Source: CAWBKV01 sp041946675 (GTDB lineage: Archaea > Halobacteriota > Methanosarcinia > Methanotrichales > Methanotrichaceae). Taken from it: a DNA stretch of 62,470 nt. Below the pieces are notes generated by a model that saw only the letters and a program-made list of their open reading frames with translations, was not told where the DNA came from and ran no database searches. The stretch spans positions 1-62,470 of the forward strand of contig JBHGAU010000008.1 in the NCBI GenBank assembly GCA_041946675.1. Reading direction: 5' to 3'. The translations under genes and the position numbers were made by a program. The first letter of the stretch is position 1; each line of letters opens with the position of its first letter. Positions 48,674 through 58,284 of the stretch are shown piece by piece.

Positions 48674-51469
48674 GTGAACACATTCAGTCGGCTCTATCCC
48701 TCAATTGCAGAGATGCTGGCGGAGCAATCGATCATTGAGCCGACGCTGCCGCAGAAGCTTGCGATCCCCGAGATTCTGCAAGGAGAAAACGTTCTGCTGA
48801 TAGCTCCGACTGGCACCGGCAAGACCGAAGCTGCAGCCCTTCCTGTTCTCCATAAAATCCTGTCAGGAGCACGTTCAGGAACGCAGGCAATCTACATCAC
48901 GCCTCTGCGCGCTCTGAATAGGGATATGCTCAGACGTTTTCATGAGTGGGGCGAGCGGCTGAAAATATCGATCGCTGTCCGTCATGGTGATACAAGCAAA
49001 AGCGATAGAAGAAGACAGTCATTGAGCCCGCCGGATCTTTTGATCACGACTCCTGAAACTCTGCAGGTGATGCTTACTGGAAAGCGCCTTCGCAGAAATC
49101 TATCATGCGTAAAGACTGTAATAGTCGACGAGATCCATGAGCTCGCATCATCAAAGAGAGGATCGCAGCTTTCTGTTCTCCTGGAACGGCTGGTGGAGAT
49201 CGCGGGCGAATTTCAGAGGATTGGACTGTCTGCAACAGTCGGATCGCCCGAGCAAGTTGCAAGCCTTCTTGCAGGATCGCATAGGTCGTACAAAATCATC
49301 AGAGCAGATATCGAGAGAGCCAGCGATTTTAGAATTGTCAGCCCTATCCCTTCGCGCCAGGATTATGCGCTGGCGAGCCAGATGGAATGTGATCCCAGAC
49401 TGGCTGCACAGATCAGGTGGATTAGAGACCTGGTCAAACTAAAGAAGTGCCTGATCTTCGTCAACACAAGGCAGGCGGCTGAGGTTCTGGGCTCCAGGTT
49501 CAAACTTCTTGGCGAGCCCATAGGAGTCCATCACGGCAGCCTGTCGGCCGAGGCAAGGGTCGAGGCGGAGGAGGCGTTTAAAGGAGGAGCTCTTCGAGGT
49601 CTCATATGCACATCATCTATGGAGCTTGGTATCGATATCGGCGACGTGGATCACGTCATTCAGTACAGCTCTCCCCGAGAGGTTTCAAGGCTGCTTCAGC
49701 GTGTCGGTCGTGCAGGTCATAAAATAGGCAGGACTGCAGAAGGAACAATAATCGCCACATGTCCGGATGACATCGCTGAAGCATGTGCGATCGCCAGGCG
49801 GGCAGGCGAGGCCATGCTCGAGGAAATTCAAATCCATGAGAAGCCGATGGATGCTCTTGCAAATCAGATTGTGGGTCTCGAGCTTGACTTCGGCGATATA
49901 AGCCTTGGACAGGTTCACAGAATCGTAACCAGGGCTTATCCATTCCGGGATTTAACGCCAGATGAGCTGAAGAACGTAGCAGAGCAGATCGCCGAAAGCA
50001 GACTTACTCGAGTCGTGAACGATGTTCTTCAGAGGACGCGCAAGGCCCGGGAGTACTACTACGAGAACCTCTCGATGATACCCGACGAGAAGAGATACAA
50101 TGTTTACGATATCATAGGCCGCAGATCGATAGGCACACTCGATGAAGCATTTGTAGTTAGCTATGCCCAGCCTGGTGCGACCTTTGTGACAAAGGGGGAG
50201 ATCTGGGAGATCTCAGAGATCGGTGAGGATGAGATCAAGGTCATGCCGATACAGCGTAAGGGGGAGATTCCCTCCTGGAGCGGCGAGGAGATACCTGTTC
50301 CCTTCGAGGTTGCGCAGGAGGTCGGCAAGATAAGAGAAAAGGTCGGTCATGCCCTGGAATCCGATGGCAAGGATGAGGCTATTAGATGGCTGACCGAAAG
50401 TTACCCAGTCGATTATGAGGCTGCTGCAGAGTTAATCGATCTGATAGAGATGCAGATAAGGAAAAATCTGCCGGTCCCCGATCACACACATATCGTTATT
50501 GAGGGAGATGGCACTGAAGTTATCATAAACTCATGCTTCGGCCACAAGACAAACGATACACTGGGAAGGGCATTAACTGCCATACTCTCTGCAAAGTTCG
50601 GCTCGAGCGTTGCCTCAGAGATAGATCCTTACAGGATAGAACTGACATTGCCGCGCTCAGTGATTGCAGAGGATATCGCGAAAGCGATCATAGAGATGAA
50701 ACCCGAGCATCTGGAGCCGATCCTTGAGATGACCCTCAAGAACACTACATTGCTCAAGTGGAAGATGGTTCATGTCGCCAGGAAGTTTGGGGCTCTATCG
50801 AGGGATGTGGACTTCCAGAAAGTTAGCATGAACCGGCTGCTTTCAGTCTTCGAGGGAACGCCGATGTACCGAGAGGCAATTCGGGAGATATACCAGGATC
50901 GATTGGATCTCCCGAGAGCTAAAAGGATGCTTGAAGAGATTCAAAAAGGCAATATCGCTATTACTACCAGCAGTCCGAGCCCAATAGGCGCGAGCGGCAG
51001 GGGTGGCGGCAGAGATGTTACTTCTCCTGAGCATGCAGATGGCGCAGTGATAGAGCTTTTGAAATCAAGGATTATGAACGACAGGGTGATATTGTTCTGC
51101 GTCAACTGCAAGAAGTGGAAGTCGCTCCGTGCAGTAGGCCGCGTTCCTGAGCAGCCTGAATGTCCCATCTGCGGCTCCAAGATGGTCGCTGCCCTCAAGC
51201 CCTGGGAGGAAGAGGAGATAAAGGTTGTCAAGAAGCCCGAGAAGAAGAAGACGGCAGATGATCGCCGAAGGACAAAGCGGGTCTTCAGGAATGCGAACCT
51301 TGTCCTGAGCTATGGCAAGACTGCAGCAATTGCGCTTGCAAGCCGTGGGCTCGGGCCTGAGACTGCTGCAAGGGTGATCGGGAAGCTTCGGACGGATGAG
51401 CTGGAGTTCTATAGGGATATACTGAAGGCGGAGAGGGAATATGCGAGGACGAAGAGGTTCTGGAGTTAA
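48674..51469 (+). CDS. Lhr-type DEAD/DEAH helicase with C-terminal zinc ribbon
   Basis: A 931-residue superfamily 2 helicase. Walker A APTGTGKTEAAALP, DEIH box (VDEIHELASSKRG), SATVGSP, and motif VI LQRVGRAGHKIGR are present. The Lhr-specific region follows (winged helix and beta-barrel). Near residue 800 a CVNCKKW...CPICGSKM zinc ribbon occurs, and the C-terminus (AAIALASRGLGPETAARVIGKL) is a helical hairpin. Archaeal Lhr proteins unwind RNA:DNA and DNA in repair or RNA processing. GTG 48674 without a ribosome site fits a leaderless mRNA (TATA-like CATATAC near 48648-48654). Confidence 0.92.
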   Translation: MNTFSRLYPSIAEMLAEQSIIEPTLPQKLAIPEILQGENVLLIAPTGTGKTEAAALPVLHKILSGARSGTQAIYITPLRALNRDMLRRFHEWGERLKISIAVRHGDTSKSDRRRQSLSPPDLLITTPETLQVMLTGKRLRRNLSCVKTVIVDEIHELASSKRGSQLSVLLERLVEIAGEFQRIGLSATVGSPEQVASLLAGSHRSYKIIRADIERASDFRIVSPIPSRQDYALASQMECDPRLAAQIRWIRDLVKLKKCLIFVNTRQAAEVLGSRFKLLGEPIGVHHGSLSAEARVEAEEAFKGGALRGLICTSSMELGIDIGDVDHVIQYSSPREVSRLLQRVGRAGHKIGRTAEGTIIATCPDDIAEACAIARRAGEAMLEEIQIHEKPMDALANQIVGLELDFGDISLGQVHRIVTRAYPFRDLTPDELKNVAEQIAESRLTRVVNDVLQRTRKAREYYYENLSMIPDEKRYNVYDIIGRRSIGTLDEAFVVSYAQPGATFVTKGEIWEISEIGEDEIKVMPIQRKGEIPSWSGEEIPVPFEVAQEVGKIREKVGHALESDGKDEAIRWLTESYPVDYEAAAELIDLIEMQIRKNLPVPDHTHIVIEGDGTEVIINSCFGHKTNDTLGRALTAILSAKFGSSVASEIDPYRIELTLPRSVIAEDIAKAIIEMKPEHLEPILEMTLKNTTLLKWKMVHVARKFGALSRDVDFQKVSMNRLLSVFEGTPMYREAIREIYQDRLDLPRAKRMLEEIQKGNIAITTSSPSPIGASGRGGGRDVTSPEHADGAVIELLKSRIMNDRVILFCVNCKKWKSLRAVGRVPEQPECPICGSKMVAALKPWEEEEIKVVKKPEKKKTADDRRRTKRVFRNANLVLSYGKTAAIALASRGLGPETAARVIGKLRTDELEFYRDILKAEREYARTKRFWS

Positions 51470-51560
51470 GAGTTGGATTTCGGTTTAATCCTTTCGACCT
51501 TTAAGGGAAGACAAAGCTTGATATTCTCGTTATTCATAACCTCCATCGGAGTGGGTGAAA

Positions 51561-52073
51561 ATGAAGTACTATAGAATACTGCTAGCTGGTGCACTGCTTA
51601 TCTTCCTCGTGTCTCAAGTGCACTCTCAGGAAGACTCCATGGACCCCGTTGCAAGGCAGTTGATGGAATCGATGGATACACCGATACAATCAGCTGAGGC
51701 TGGATCCAATAGCGCTATGGCAAATAATGATCTATTTTTTGGAAATAAAGCCTCACGGAGCATAACTGGCGATTGGAATCTGGAGCTTGAGAATGGGGCA
51801 AAGATCAATCTGGCTCTTTCTCAATCCGGAAGTCTGGTATTCGGCAGCGGCAACATAACATCCGCAGCCTCTGCCCAGCTGGCGACAGCCAGTGGCTCTT
51901 TATCCGGCGATATTCTCAAGCTGAATATAGTGCCGGCAGATGGCACAAAGCTTTATGCCCTCTACCTGGATTTGAGCGGCCAGACTCCTTCGAAGACATA
52001 TAACATATTCAGCGCCGACACGGGAGTATCATCGGGAACAGTCAGAAAGGTAAGCTATTCTACATTGGAGTAA
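51561..52073 (+). CDS. Secreted beta-rich protein, function unknown
   Basis: A protein of about 170 residues with signal peptide (MKYYRILLAGALLIFLVSQVHSQ). The mature part shows ITGDWNLELENGAKINLALSQSGSLVFGSGNIT ... GDILKLNIVPADGTKLYALYLDLSG, the repeating strand pattern of a lipocalin- or THAP4-like beta barrel. I prefer ATG 51561, which has GGAG and GGGTG ahead; GTG 51555 is also open. A stand-alone gene. Confidence 0.65.
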   Translation: MKYYRILLAGALLIFLVSQVHSQEDSMDPVARQLMESMDTPIQSAEAGSNSAMANNDLFFGNKASRSITGDWNLELENGAKINLALSQSGSLVFGSGNITSAASAQLATASGSLSGDILKLNIVPADGTKLYALYLDLSGQTPSKTYNIFSADTGVSSGTVRKVSYSTLE

Positions 52074-52135
52074 GCCTATATGGGGCCTGATGAAACGCCG
52101 GCTTCTTATTTATCCTTCAAGCTTAGGTTCTCTTT

Positions 52136-52234
52136 TTAATAGCCTGCAGACAGCGCAATTATGACGGCTGCTACTCCTATCAGGTTCATATTGCTGGAGG
52201 ATTCGCCTTTTGTTCTTTTTTCAGTGGCAGTCAT
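52136..52234 (-). CDS. 32-residue tail-anchored membrane protein
   Basis: MTATEKRTKGESSSNMNLIG followed by a hydrophobic stretch VAAVIIALSAGY: a charged N-terminus and one C-terminal helix. Its ATG overlaps the stop of the amidase-like frame upstream by four bases (ATGA), so it is translationally coupled to it. Its short length keeps it out of normal annotation. Function unknown. Confidence 0.5.
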   Translation of the reverse strand: MTATEKRTKGESSSNMNLIGVAAVIIALSAGY

Positions 52235-53049
52235 AATGATGAGATATTCCCAAGTGAGAAGCTGAAGAACTTGGAGAAGATATTGCTCGGTCCGCCGAGC
52301 AGGGGATCTGTGGGGCCGTCCCTGAGATAATATCGGGCCAGGATAGTTCCGTCCGTCAGGTCAAGCAGTGAGTTAATCACAGTTCTTTCGGGTATCTTCA
52401 CGTTCTCCGACAGAAGAGATCCATAATACACCTCGGCATAAACAGTCCTGAGGAGATCGATCATATCCTGATAGGAGAACTTTCCCCGATGGCCCGATGC
52501 GATCTCGGTGAGGGTCTTATATCGTTGGAAACTATCGTAGTAACCGATATTGGTGTCGGGCTTGGGGCAGGTGTCCGGGGTAGGATAAAGACAGACCGGA
52601 TGGTTGGTCATCACTCGAATGGAGTTCGTGGCATCTGTAAAGTGAATACGGTCGTCCTTTGAGAGGAACTCCGCTATAGTTGAGTTTCCGTACTTATCAT
52701 AGATCAGGAAGTGGAGGCCTATAAAGGGGAAATATACCCTGTTGTTGAGCAGGACAAGCTTGGCCTCCTCTATGCTCTTGCAGGTATCCAGGATCATCCT
52801 GGCTGCGAGCAAATCCGACAGTCCATTGGCCCTGATGCCTCCCAGTGGGGCTATCACAACAAAGGGGCTATCATCGGCCTGCAGTTCTATACCAAGCCCC
52901 TGGGAGTTGAGCCCCTGGAGATGAACCCCATGAGATCATGGGCTCCAATCGCCAGAGCTGCCAAGAGATCCTGCATCATAGGGCAGAACGCTGAAGTCCA
53001 AATCAGTGGAGCCGATGGAGACGCCATAAGCCTCTGCGGCGCCCTTCAT
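52231..53049 (-). pseudogene. Linear amide hydrolase (choloylglycine-hydrolase-like) with in-frame TGA
   Basis: The 208-codon frame 52231-52857 resembles the C-terminal part of penicillin-acylase/bile-salt-hydrolase proteins (IAPLGGIRANGLSDLLAARMIL ... IRVMTNHPVCLYP). The same frame continues upstream to ATG 53049 with matching sequence (AAEAYGVSIGSTDLDF ... GSSGDWSP, then after a TGA at 52936-52938 LQGLNSQGLGIELQADDSPFVV). So the gene has an in-frame TGA and lacks the N-terminal nucleophile region (MC or signal plus Cys). It is probably broken, though the part after 52857 could still be made. A coupled 32-residue frame follows. Confidence 0.65.
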
Positions 53050-53159
53050 CCTCTATCTCGTTCTTCAAAATTGTCTTTATTTGCATCATCCCCCAAGAAT
53101 TACTTTGCCCAATTTATTTAGCTGATCTGGATCCAAAAAGTAAAATATATGATTATATC

Positions 53160-53687
53160 TTATCGCATCTTGTAGCCTATGAATACTGATGTCAGCCCTC
53201 CAAGGATGGCTAGTCCGCCGAACAAGTAGGTCAGCATTGCTGCAGCAATGAGTGGCGAGCCAATCAGGAGCAGTCCCAAGATGATGCTGAGCAATCCAAT
53301 AACAGCTGCTCCAAGATCGCCTTTGAGGGCATGAAACAGGCTAATTGCACCCATGACTACTCCCATCGATCCAACTATGATTATCATGGTTGTGGGCACC
53401 AGGATGCCGCTCAATATAGGATTAAATATTACCGCCAGTCCGGCGAGTATGCCGATTATTCCGAATATGGCTTTCCAAAGTCTATTATACTCATCTTTGA
53501 AAGCCGCGACGATGCCCAAAATGCCTGATATAAGCCAGTACCATCCGAGCAAAAATACGAGGGCAATCACAGTTGACAGCGGCCTGGTTACAAGAAGTAC
53601 CCCCAGGATAATCGCTACAATGCCATCTATCATAATAGCCCACCAAGGGGCGAAGATCATATTTTCCCTGGAAACGTTCCCATTCAT
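53160..53687 (-). CDS. HdeD/DUF308-family membrane protein
   Basis: A 175-residue protein with six transmembrane helices arranged as three hairpins (WAIMIDGIVAIILGVLLV, LVFLLGWYWLISGILGIVAAF, IIGILAGLAVIFNP and so on). The repeated G...W...G motifs are those of the HdeD/DUF308 group, linked in bacteria to acid tolerance. Function here unknown. GGAGGAG lies near ATG 53687. A stand-alone gene. Confidence 0.85.
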   Translation of the reverse strand: MNGNVSRENMIFAPWWAIMIDGIVAIILGVLLVTRPLSTVIALVFLLGWYWLISGILGIVAAFKDEYNRLWKAIFGIIGILAGLAVIFNPILSGILVPTTMIIIVGSMGVVMGAISLFHALKGDLGAAVIGLLSIILGLLLIGSPLIAAAMLTYLFGGLAILGGLTSVFIGYKMR

Positions 53688-53900
53688 AATTGCTCCTCCC
53701 TCCTCTTATGCTGAGGATATAACTGGCTAATTACCAATGTACTATAAAATATTTTTGATATCTGATCCTATGAACATATTTATAATGATCTTAAACTTAT
53801 GCTTCGCTATTTATCCCAAAGTATTATCTGGCTAAAGTCCAGCTTCAGCATGGCAAACCATCGAGCATTGGGGCCGGGCACTCTTTCGATGAAGTAGTAG

Positions 53901-55898
53901 TCACACAGCCATCTTTGATTTCAGGATTCTATGGATCTCTTCTGCTCCCACTATCTCTTCATTCCCAAGATCCCATTCGGCAGGATATATCAAAAAAGGA
54001 TATGATTGTCTCCCTCCAGCCCCACCGTGGTTGCCTATCAGCTCCTCAAAGGCAGCGACCTCATCCTTAACGGCATCGTAAATGCTGTTGACAAGTATAT
54101 CTGGAACATATTTGAACTCGGCAGTTCTCCGCAGATGCCTTGCAATCCGGGGTCCAAAATTTGCGAGCGGATTCTGTCCGACAATTCTGTCCTCTTCGAG
54201 GTAATATCTCCCCTTTGCCCCAATTGCGACAGGGCCATGCTCCTCGGACCTGGCCATTATAAACCCTATGCCTTCATGCCCCGTCAATCCGGGGACAAGG
54301 GCAGGAAATAGGTCTTCGATCTTCTCCAGGCTGAGACTATCCTTCCAATCAGTGAAGTAGATCAAGCCCATATTGCCGGATGCGAGCACTGCCACCTGGG
54401 CTTTATCCAGTGGGCCTTTTGCCTCGTCATCCTGGCCTTCGCCTATCCGCACACGTTGAAGACTCTCTTTTGCCATCTGTTTTCCCTTTTCAACTGGATA
54501 GGTCAGAACATGGCCGAAATGATCCTGGTTTGTGTCAAGTTCGCTGTGGATCTTGAGTTTGCTCGGAATAAGGCCGCGTACAAGATCCTCAAATGTCAGC
54601 CCATAGCGCTGTTTGAAGGTTGCACCCTTGCTCTGGCCGTGATCTGAAAGGACGATAAAGCGATAAGGTCTGCGGGCGCTCTCAGCAGCCTGCAGAAGGA
54701 ATGCAAAATGCCGGTCCAGCTTCCTTAAAGCGAAAAGAGCATCCTCATCAACGACCCCTGAGTGATGGGCTATCTCATCGTATCCGACGTAAGTTGCATA
54801 GATGACATCGTGTTTTCCTTCAAAAATATCGCCGATCAAAGTATAAGTTGTCATCTCTCTCAGGAATACATTGGTAAAAGCCCTGATTGCCGGGTAAAAT
54901 CCGAGATTGTTAAGGCGCGGCTGCACATCCTGGCGCCACCGCCTCCAGTGAGCATAGATCTCCAGGATTATATCCCAGACTGTAAGCACAATCGTATGTG
55001 GAAGATTATAGGGGCTTGAATAAAAGAAATACCATGCAGAATTGTAAAATCTGGACATATTGGTGAGCTGGCTGTAGGTGAATATCACATCTTCCGCATC
55101 TCCGGAGAACAGGTTCGCACGGCTGGCGCCGTTTTGAGACAGCAGGCCTTTATGGTTGGAGATACGGCTCTCTATCTGAGGCGCATCGAACGGCCCTGTG
55201 GAGACCACCAATCTGTTATCGTTATCCTTCTCGATCCAGCGGAAGGCAGGGATATCCTGATTCTTGCCGTGCAGAATTCCTGCCTGGCTGGCGCCTGTTT
55301 GGCAGGATAGATCCGTCTCCCATGACTTCAGCTTATGTGTGCCATCTTCCAGCCATCCTGAAAGGGTAGGCATATGTCCCTCATGTATCGCATGCTGTAA
55401 GATCGCCTCGGACAGCCCATCTATCTCCAGGAGGATGAAGCCCGGCTTATCGCTCTTTTCTCCATGAGCATGCTTGCGGCGAGCTTTTTTGCCTATGACT
55501 GAACGATAATAGGATGCATCGTCATCTATCGTCATCACAGTAGATGCAAGCGTGCTTACAGCCGTCACACCTATTGGGACCAGGATGATGGCCTGCAAAC
55601 CTTCAATGTGAAATCCAGGAACGAAAGCCTGAGCCAGCCATATTATCATGCCGTTCAGCAGCAAGGCTCCTATGCCGAAGGTGAATACAAGAAATGGCAG
55701 TGTGAAATAGGTTAGAATAGGCCAGAGCACTGCATTCAGCAGTCCGATGACAATGACTGCAGCAATGGCAGTTCCCCAGCCCTGAACATAGACTCCCGGG
55801 ATCAATCTTGCCATCAGCAGCAGGCCCAGTGCTGAGGTAACACATATGATCAGGGTTCTTGAAACATTAATCGCCATCTCTCTTCTATCCGTTCTCAT
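53901..55898 (-). CDS. Membrane-anchored phosphodiesterase/phosphatase with holin-like N-terminus
   Basis: A 665-residue protein. Residues about 10-125 form four transmembrane helices with the PF04020 (phage-holin/mycobacterial 4-TMS) pattern (GLLNAVLWPILTYFTLPFLVFTFGIGALLLNGMIIWL). After a basic linker, residues about 150-600 form an alkaline-phosphatase-fold domain: FILLEIDGLSEAIL (metal Asp), SCQTGASQAGILHG (nucleophile Thr region), YVGYDEIAHHSG and VLSDHGQSKG (metal Asp/His), HEGIGF. It probably cleaves phosphodiesters or phosphates at the membrane. ATG 55877 (eighth codon) is an alternative start. Confidence 0.83.
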   Translation of the reverse strand: MRTDRREMAINVSRTLIICVTSALGLLLMARLIPGVYVQGWGTAIAAVIVIGLLNAVLWPILTYFTLPFLVFTFGIGALLLNGMIIWLAQAFVPGFHIEGLQAIILVPIGVTAVSTLASTVMTIDDDASYYRSVIGKKARRKHAHGEKSDKPGFILLEIDGLSEAILQHAIHEGHMPTLSGWLEDGTHKLKSWETDLSCQTGASQAGILHGKNQDIPAFRWIEKDNDNRLVVSTGPFDAPQIESRISNHKGLLSQNGASRANLFSGDAEDVIFTYSQLTNMSRFYNSAWYFFYSSPYNLPHTIVLTVWDIILEIYAHWRRWRQDVQPRLNNLGFYPAIRAFTNVFLREMTTYTLIGDIFEGKHDVIYATYVGYDEIAHHSGVVDEDALFALRKLDRHFAFLLQAAESARRPYRFIVLSDHGQSKGATFKQRYGLTFEDLVRGLIPSKLKIHSELDTNQDHFGHVLTYPVEKGKQMAKESLQRVRIGEGQDDEAKGPLDKAQVAVLASGNMGLIYFTDWKDSLSLEKIEDLFPALVPGLTGHEGIGFIMARSEEHGPVAIGAKGRYYLEEDRIVGQNPLANFGPRIARHLRRTAEFKYVPDILVNSIYDAVKDEVAAFEELIGNHGGAGGRQSYPFLIYPAEWDLGNEEIVGAEEIHRILKSKMAV

Positions 55899-56008
55899 AT
55901 TTTGCTCTCAGCTTTTCACATTATTAAGTAGATATAAATACTATCTCTTAAAGAATTCTGAGCTCATCTATCGCAGTGTCAGCCAGAAATTCTCGCATAA
56001 AAATGATT

Positions 56009-56944
56009 TTATAGCCAGCCAATTCCAGGCAGCGCCACTCTGAGCAGCACATCCAGAATTAGCGCAGCAAACAGCGCTGCACGGTAGTTGGCCGATTGAT
56101 AGAACAGCCTGTCTCCGTGCTCTGGAGCGGGGTTCTTTACGAAGTTCAAATTCTGTAAAAGCAGCCAGCATCCGGCTATTGCCGCCACGGCCATATAGAG
56201 TATTCCAAGACCCGCTGAGACTCCTATGGCCAGAGAGAGAACGATGCCTATAATCCAGAATGCTGCCACCATCTTTGCGGTTGCCGGAATTCCATAGGTT
56301 GCGGGAGTCGTTGGTATTCCCTTTTCCGTGTCGCCTGCCGTATCCCTCGATGCATCGCAGTTGGTGAAACCCCAATCTGTGATGCAGATCATTGCGGATA
56401 GCATAAGCGCTGCCGGGTGTAGCCCCGGTCCGGCTTTCAGAATTCCTGCAGGCTCTATGGCCAGCCATACTCCCAGGGGAACAAGACCAAAGGCAATACC
56501 TACAAAAATCCAGGAATATGGAGTGTTCCTCTTTGCCCAGGATGAGTAGATAGTGATAATAACGGTTGCTGCGACCAGGGCGGCGAAGCTTTCAGGATTC
56601 AGATAGAGAGCAGTTGCTGCTGCAACACAGAATAGGAACAGGGACCAGATCAATGCCTCATGCCTGCTTAGCCGGGATGAGGGCAGCGGCCGATCAGGCA
56701 TGGCGACTTTATCAACATCCACATCGCAGCAATCATTGTAAACGTATGAGCTTGTTATGGCACAGTATGCCCCAACTGTGGCGATAAGGAATGGAAAGAG
56801 ATGGGGGAGACTTCCGCTCACCGCATAGCTTGCCAGAAGCGCCGAGGCAGCGGGCATTGCCAGGTCCATGGGCGCTAGCGGCGGGCGAAGCATCTCGATA
56901 TGCGCGCGGTAACGTGCAAGGCTTAAGAGGCTTATAAACTCCAT
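56009..56944 (-). CDS. UbiA-family prenyltransferase
   Basis: A 311-residue polytopic membrane enzyme. The two Asp-rich motifs of the family are present: NDCCDVDVDKV and, later, DASRDTAGDTEKG. About eight transmembrane helices are seen. In archaea such proteins make the second ether bond of core lipids (DGGGP synthase) or attach prenyl chains to respiratory carriers such as methanophenazine; the sequence alone does not decide. GGAG precedes ATG 56944. It is about 75 bases after the pgi gene end on the same strand. Confidence 0.87.
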   Translation of the reverse strand: MEFISLLSLARYRAHIEMLRPPLAPMDLAMPAASALLASYAVSGSLPHLFPFLIATVGAYCAITSSYVYNDCCDVDVDKVAMPDRPLPSSRLSRHEALIWSLFLFCVAAATALYLNPESFAALVAATVIITIYSSWAKRNTPYSWIFVGIAFGLVPLGVWLAIEPAGILKAGPGLHPAALMLSAMICITDWGFTNCDASRDTAGDTEKGIPTTPATYGIPATAKMVAAFWIIGIVLSLAIGVSAGLGILYMAVAAIAGCWLLLQNLNFVKNPAPEHGDRLFYQSANYRAALFAALILDVLLRVALPGIGWL

Positions 56945-57019
56945 TGCTTATCAGCTCCTAAATCATGCTCTCCATTGCTCGTCTGCTTTTAGATCAATCT
57001 CTCCATAGCTTATCTGCTT

Positions 57020-57742
57020 TTAAACCAAACCCTTGAAAAGCTCCAGATACTTTTCAGGATGCACAAGATAATCCAGCTTTCCTGGCTCTTTTATCAGGGG
57101 ATATATTTCCTTTCCCTTGGACATCCCCAGCTTTCTGAGCTGACTGTTATCCGGTGCCTCGATTCTCCGAAGCTCTGCGGCTTCAGGGCAGCGGACGTTC
57201 TTAATATAGCCCTGTGTGGTGTAGAAGTAAGCGCCTCCTCCTCGCTTCAGGATGGGATCATAGATCGATGAGAAATCCCTTGCCACCAGGTTTGCCATCT
57301 TCAGTGTCTTGTTTGACCGGTTTATTGTAATATGGCCATAGTTGGGCGGGACGAGAACCTTTTCCCCCTCAGAGGCATAAACTGCTACAACATCGCTCAT
57401 ATCCTGCGTCTGAAGAAGGTATATTGCCTCCCCTTCAAGAACCTCATAAAGCTCAGGATAAGATATAGTGCTGCCTGGAGGAGTTGGGTGATAGTGTCCG
57501 GCAGTCTTCACATACTCAACGCCCAGCATGCCGGGCGGGATAATAGTAATATCGTACCTCAAATCCTGATCGATCAGCCTGTCTTTGTCTGTATTGCTCA
57601 GGTAAAGGTCACGGTACATGTAATAAAGTTCAAAGTTCTCAGCCTTTGCCAGCCAGCTTTTGTCATAGATTACTTCTGACATATCAAAAAGCCAGCGGAT
57701 ATCGGGCTTCTTGCTCCTGCCTCCAAACTCCAGCTCCATCAT
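57020..57742 (-). CDS. pgi: Cupin-type archaeal glucose-6-phosphate isomerase
   Basis: A 240-residue cupin enzyme that interconverts glucose- and fructose-6-phosphate. VKTAGHYHPTPPGSTISYPELYEVLEGEAIYLLQ carries the metal ligands (H, H, E) and the substrate loop, and VPPNYGHITINRS the last His. This family is unrelated to bacterial Pgi and is found in euryarchaea. ATG 57742 follows GGTG; TTG 57748 is possible. It complements the PfkB-aldolase-mutase operon at 15.8-19.4 kb. Confidence 0.92.
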   Translation of the reverse strand: MMELEFGGRSKKPDIRWLFDMSEVIYDKSWLAKAENFELYYMYRDLYLSNTDKDRLIDQDLRYDITIIPPGMLGVEYVKTAGHYHPTPPGSTISYPELYEVLEGEAIYLLQTQDMSDVVAVYASEGEKVLVPPNYGHITINRSNKTLKMANLVARDFSSIYDPILKRGGGAYFYTTQGYIKNVRCPEAAELRRIEAPDNSQLRKLGMSKGKEIYPLIKEPGKLDYLVHPEKYLELFKGLV

Positions 57743-57837
57743 TCTCAAGCACCATTTCCTATTTTAAAAGCATATTATAGATCTCGCTGCCGATAAGGAC
57801 TTTTCGAGATATCCATATCTGTTCAGCCAGAGGCCGT

Positions 57838-58284
57838 TCAGCAGGCATTTGGCCCTTTGATTGTGAAGTATTCCGTCTGTATCTTCCTGAAGTCGACTAT
57901 GATATCAACCTTCCAATTGCCGGGCATGCGCGCGACTTCTGTTCCGCTGATCTTGAGGCAACTCCAGACAGGCGCAGCCCATATCCCGGTGAATCCATCG
58001 ATAGGGGGTATGACACTGAAGCTGCGATCATAGGTCCTTCCCTCAGGATAGTACCATCTCCATTCTACAGTATGAGCACGGCAATCTCTGAAGATGAGAA
58101 GCCAGGAGACTGCCTGTTCATCGTCTGTTGTGAATGTATAGGTTCTATCGCAGGGAACTGCATTTAGACATACATCTTTTGCCATTGTATGCTCACTGAG
58201 CGGGAAGAAAAGGGGATTTGCTTGCCCCAAGGCTACAGTGGACAGCAAGGCAAGAACCATCAAAGCCAGAGCTTTTTCATTCAT
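57838..58284 (-). CDS. Small secreted protein, function unknown
   Basis: A 148-residue exported protein with signal peptide MNEKALALMVLALLSTVALG. Four Cys (CLNAVPC, DCRAHT, WSCLKI) plus a final Cys suggest disulfides. VEWRWYYPEGRTYDRSFSVIPP and MPGNWKVDIIVDFRKIQTEYFTI give a beta-sandwich pattern, as seen in extracellular domains with a PGxWxV strand. No family is recognised. It is upstream of pgi on the same strand, 90 bases away. Confidence 0.65.
   Translation of the reverse strand: MNEKALALMVLALLSTVALGQANPLFFPLSEHTMAKDVCLNAVPCDRTYTFTTDDEQAVSWLLIFRDCRAHTVEWRWYYPEGRTYDRSFSVIPPIDGFTGIWAAPVWSCLKISGTEVARMPGNWKVDIIVDFRKIQTEYFTIKGPNAC

Noticed and set aside
52936..52938. TGA as selenocysteine codon
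   Set aside because: The position is not a catalytic Cys in the family, no Sec-type element was seen and the gene lacks its N-terminus.
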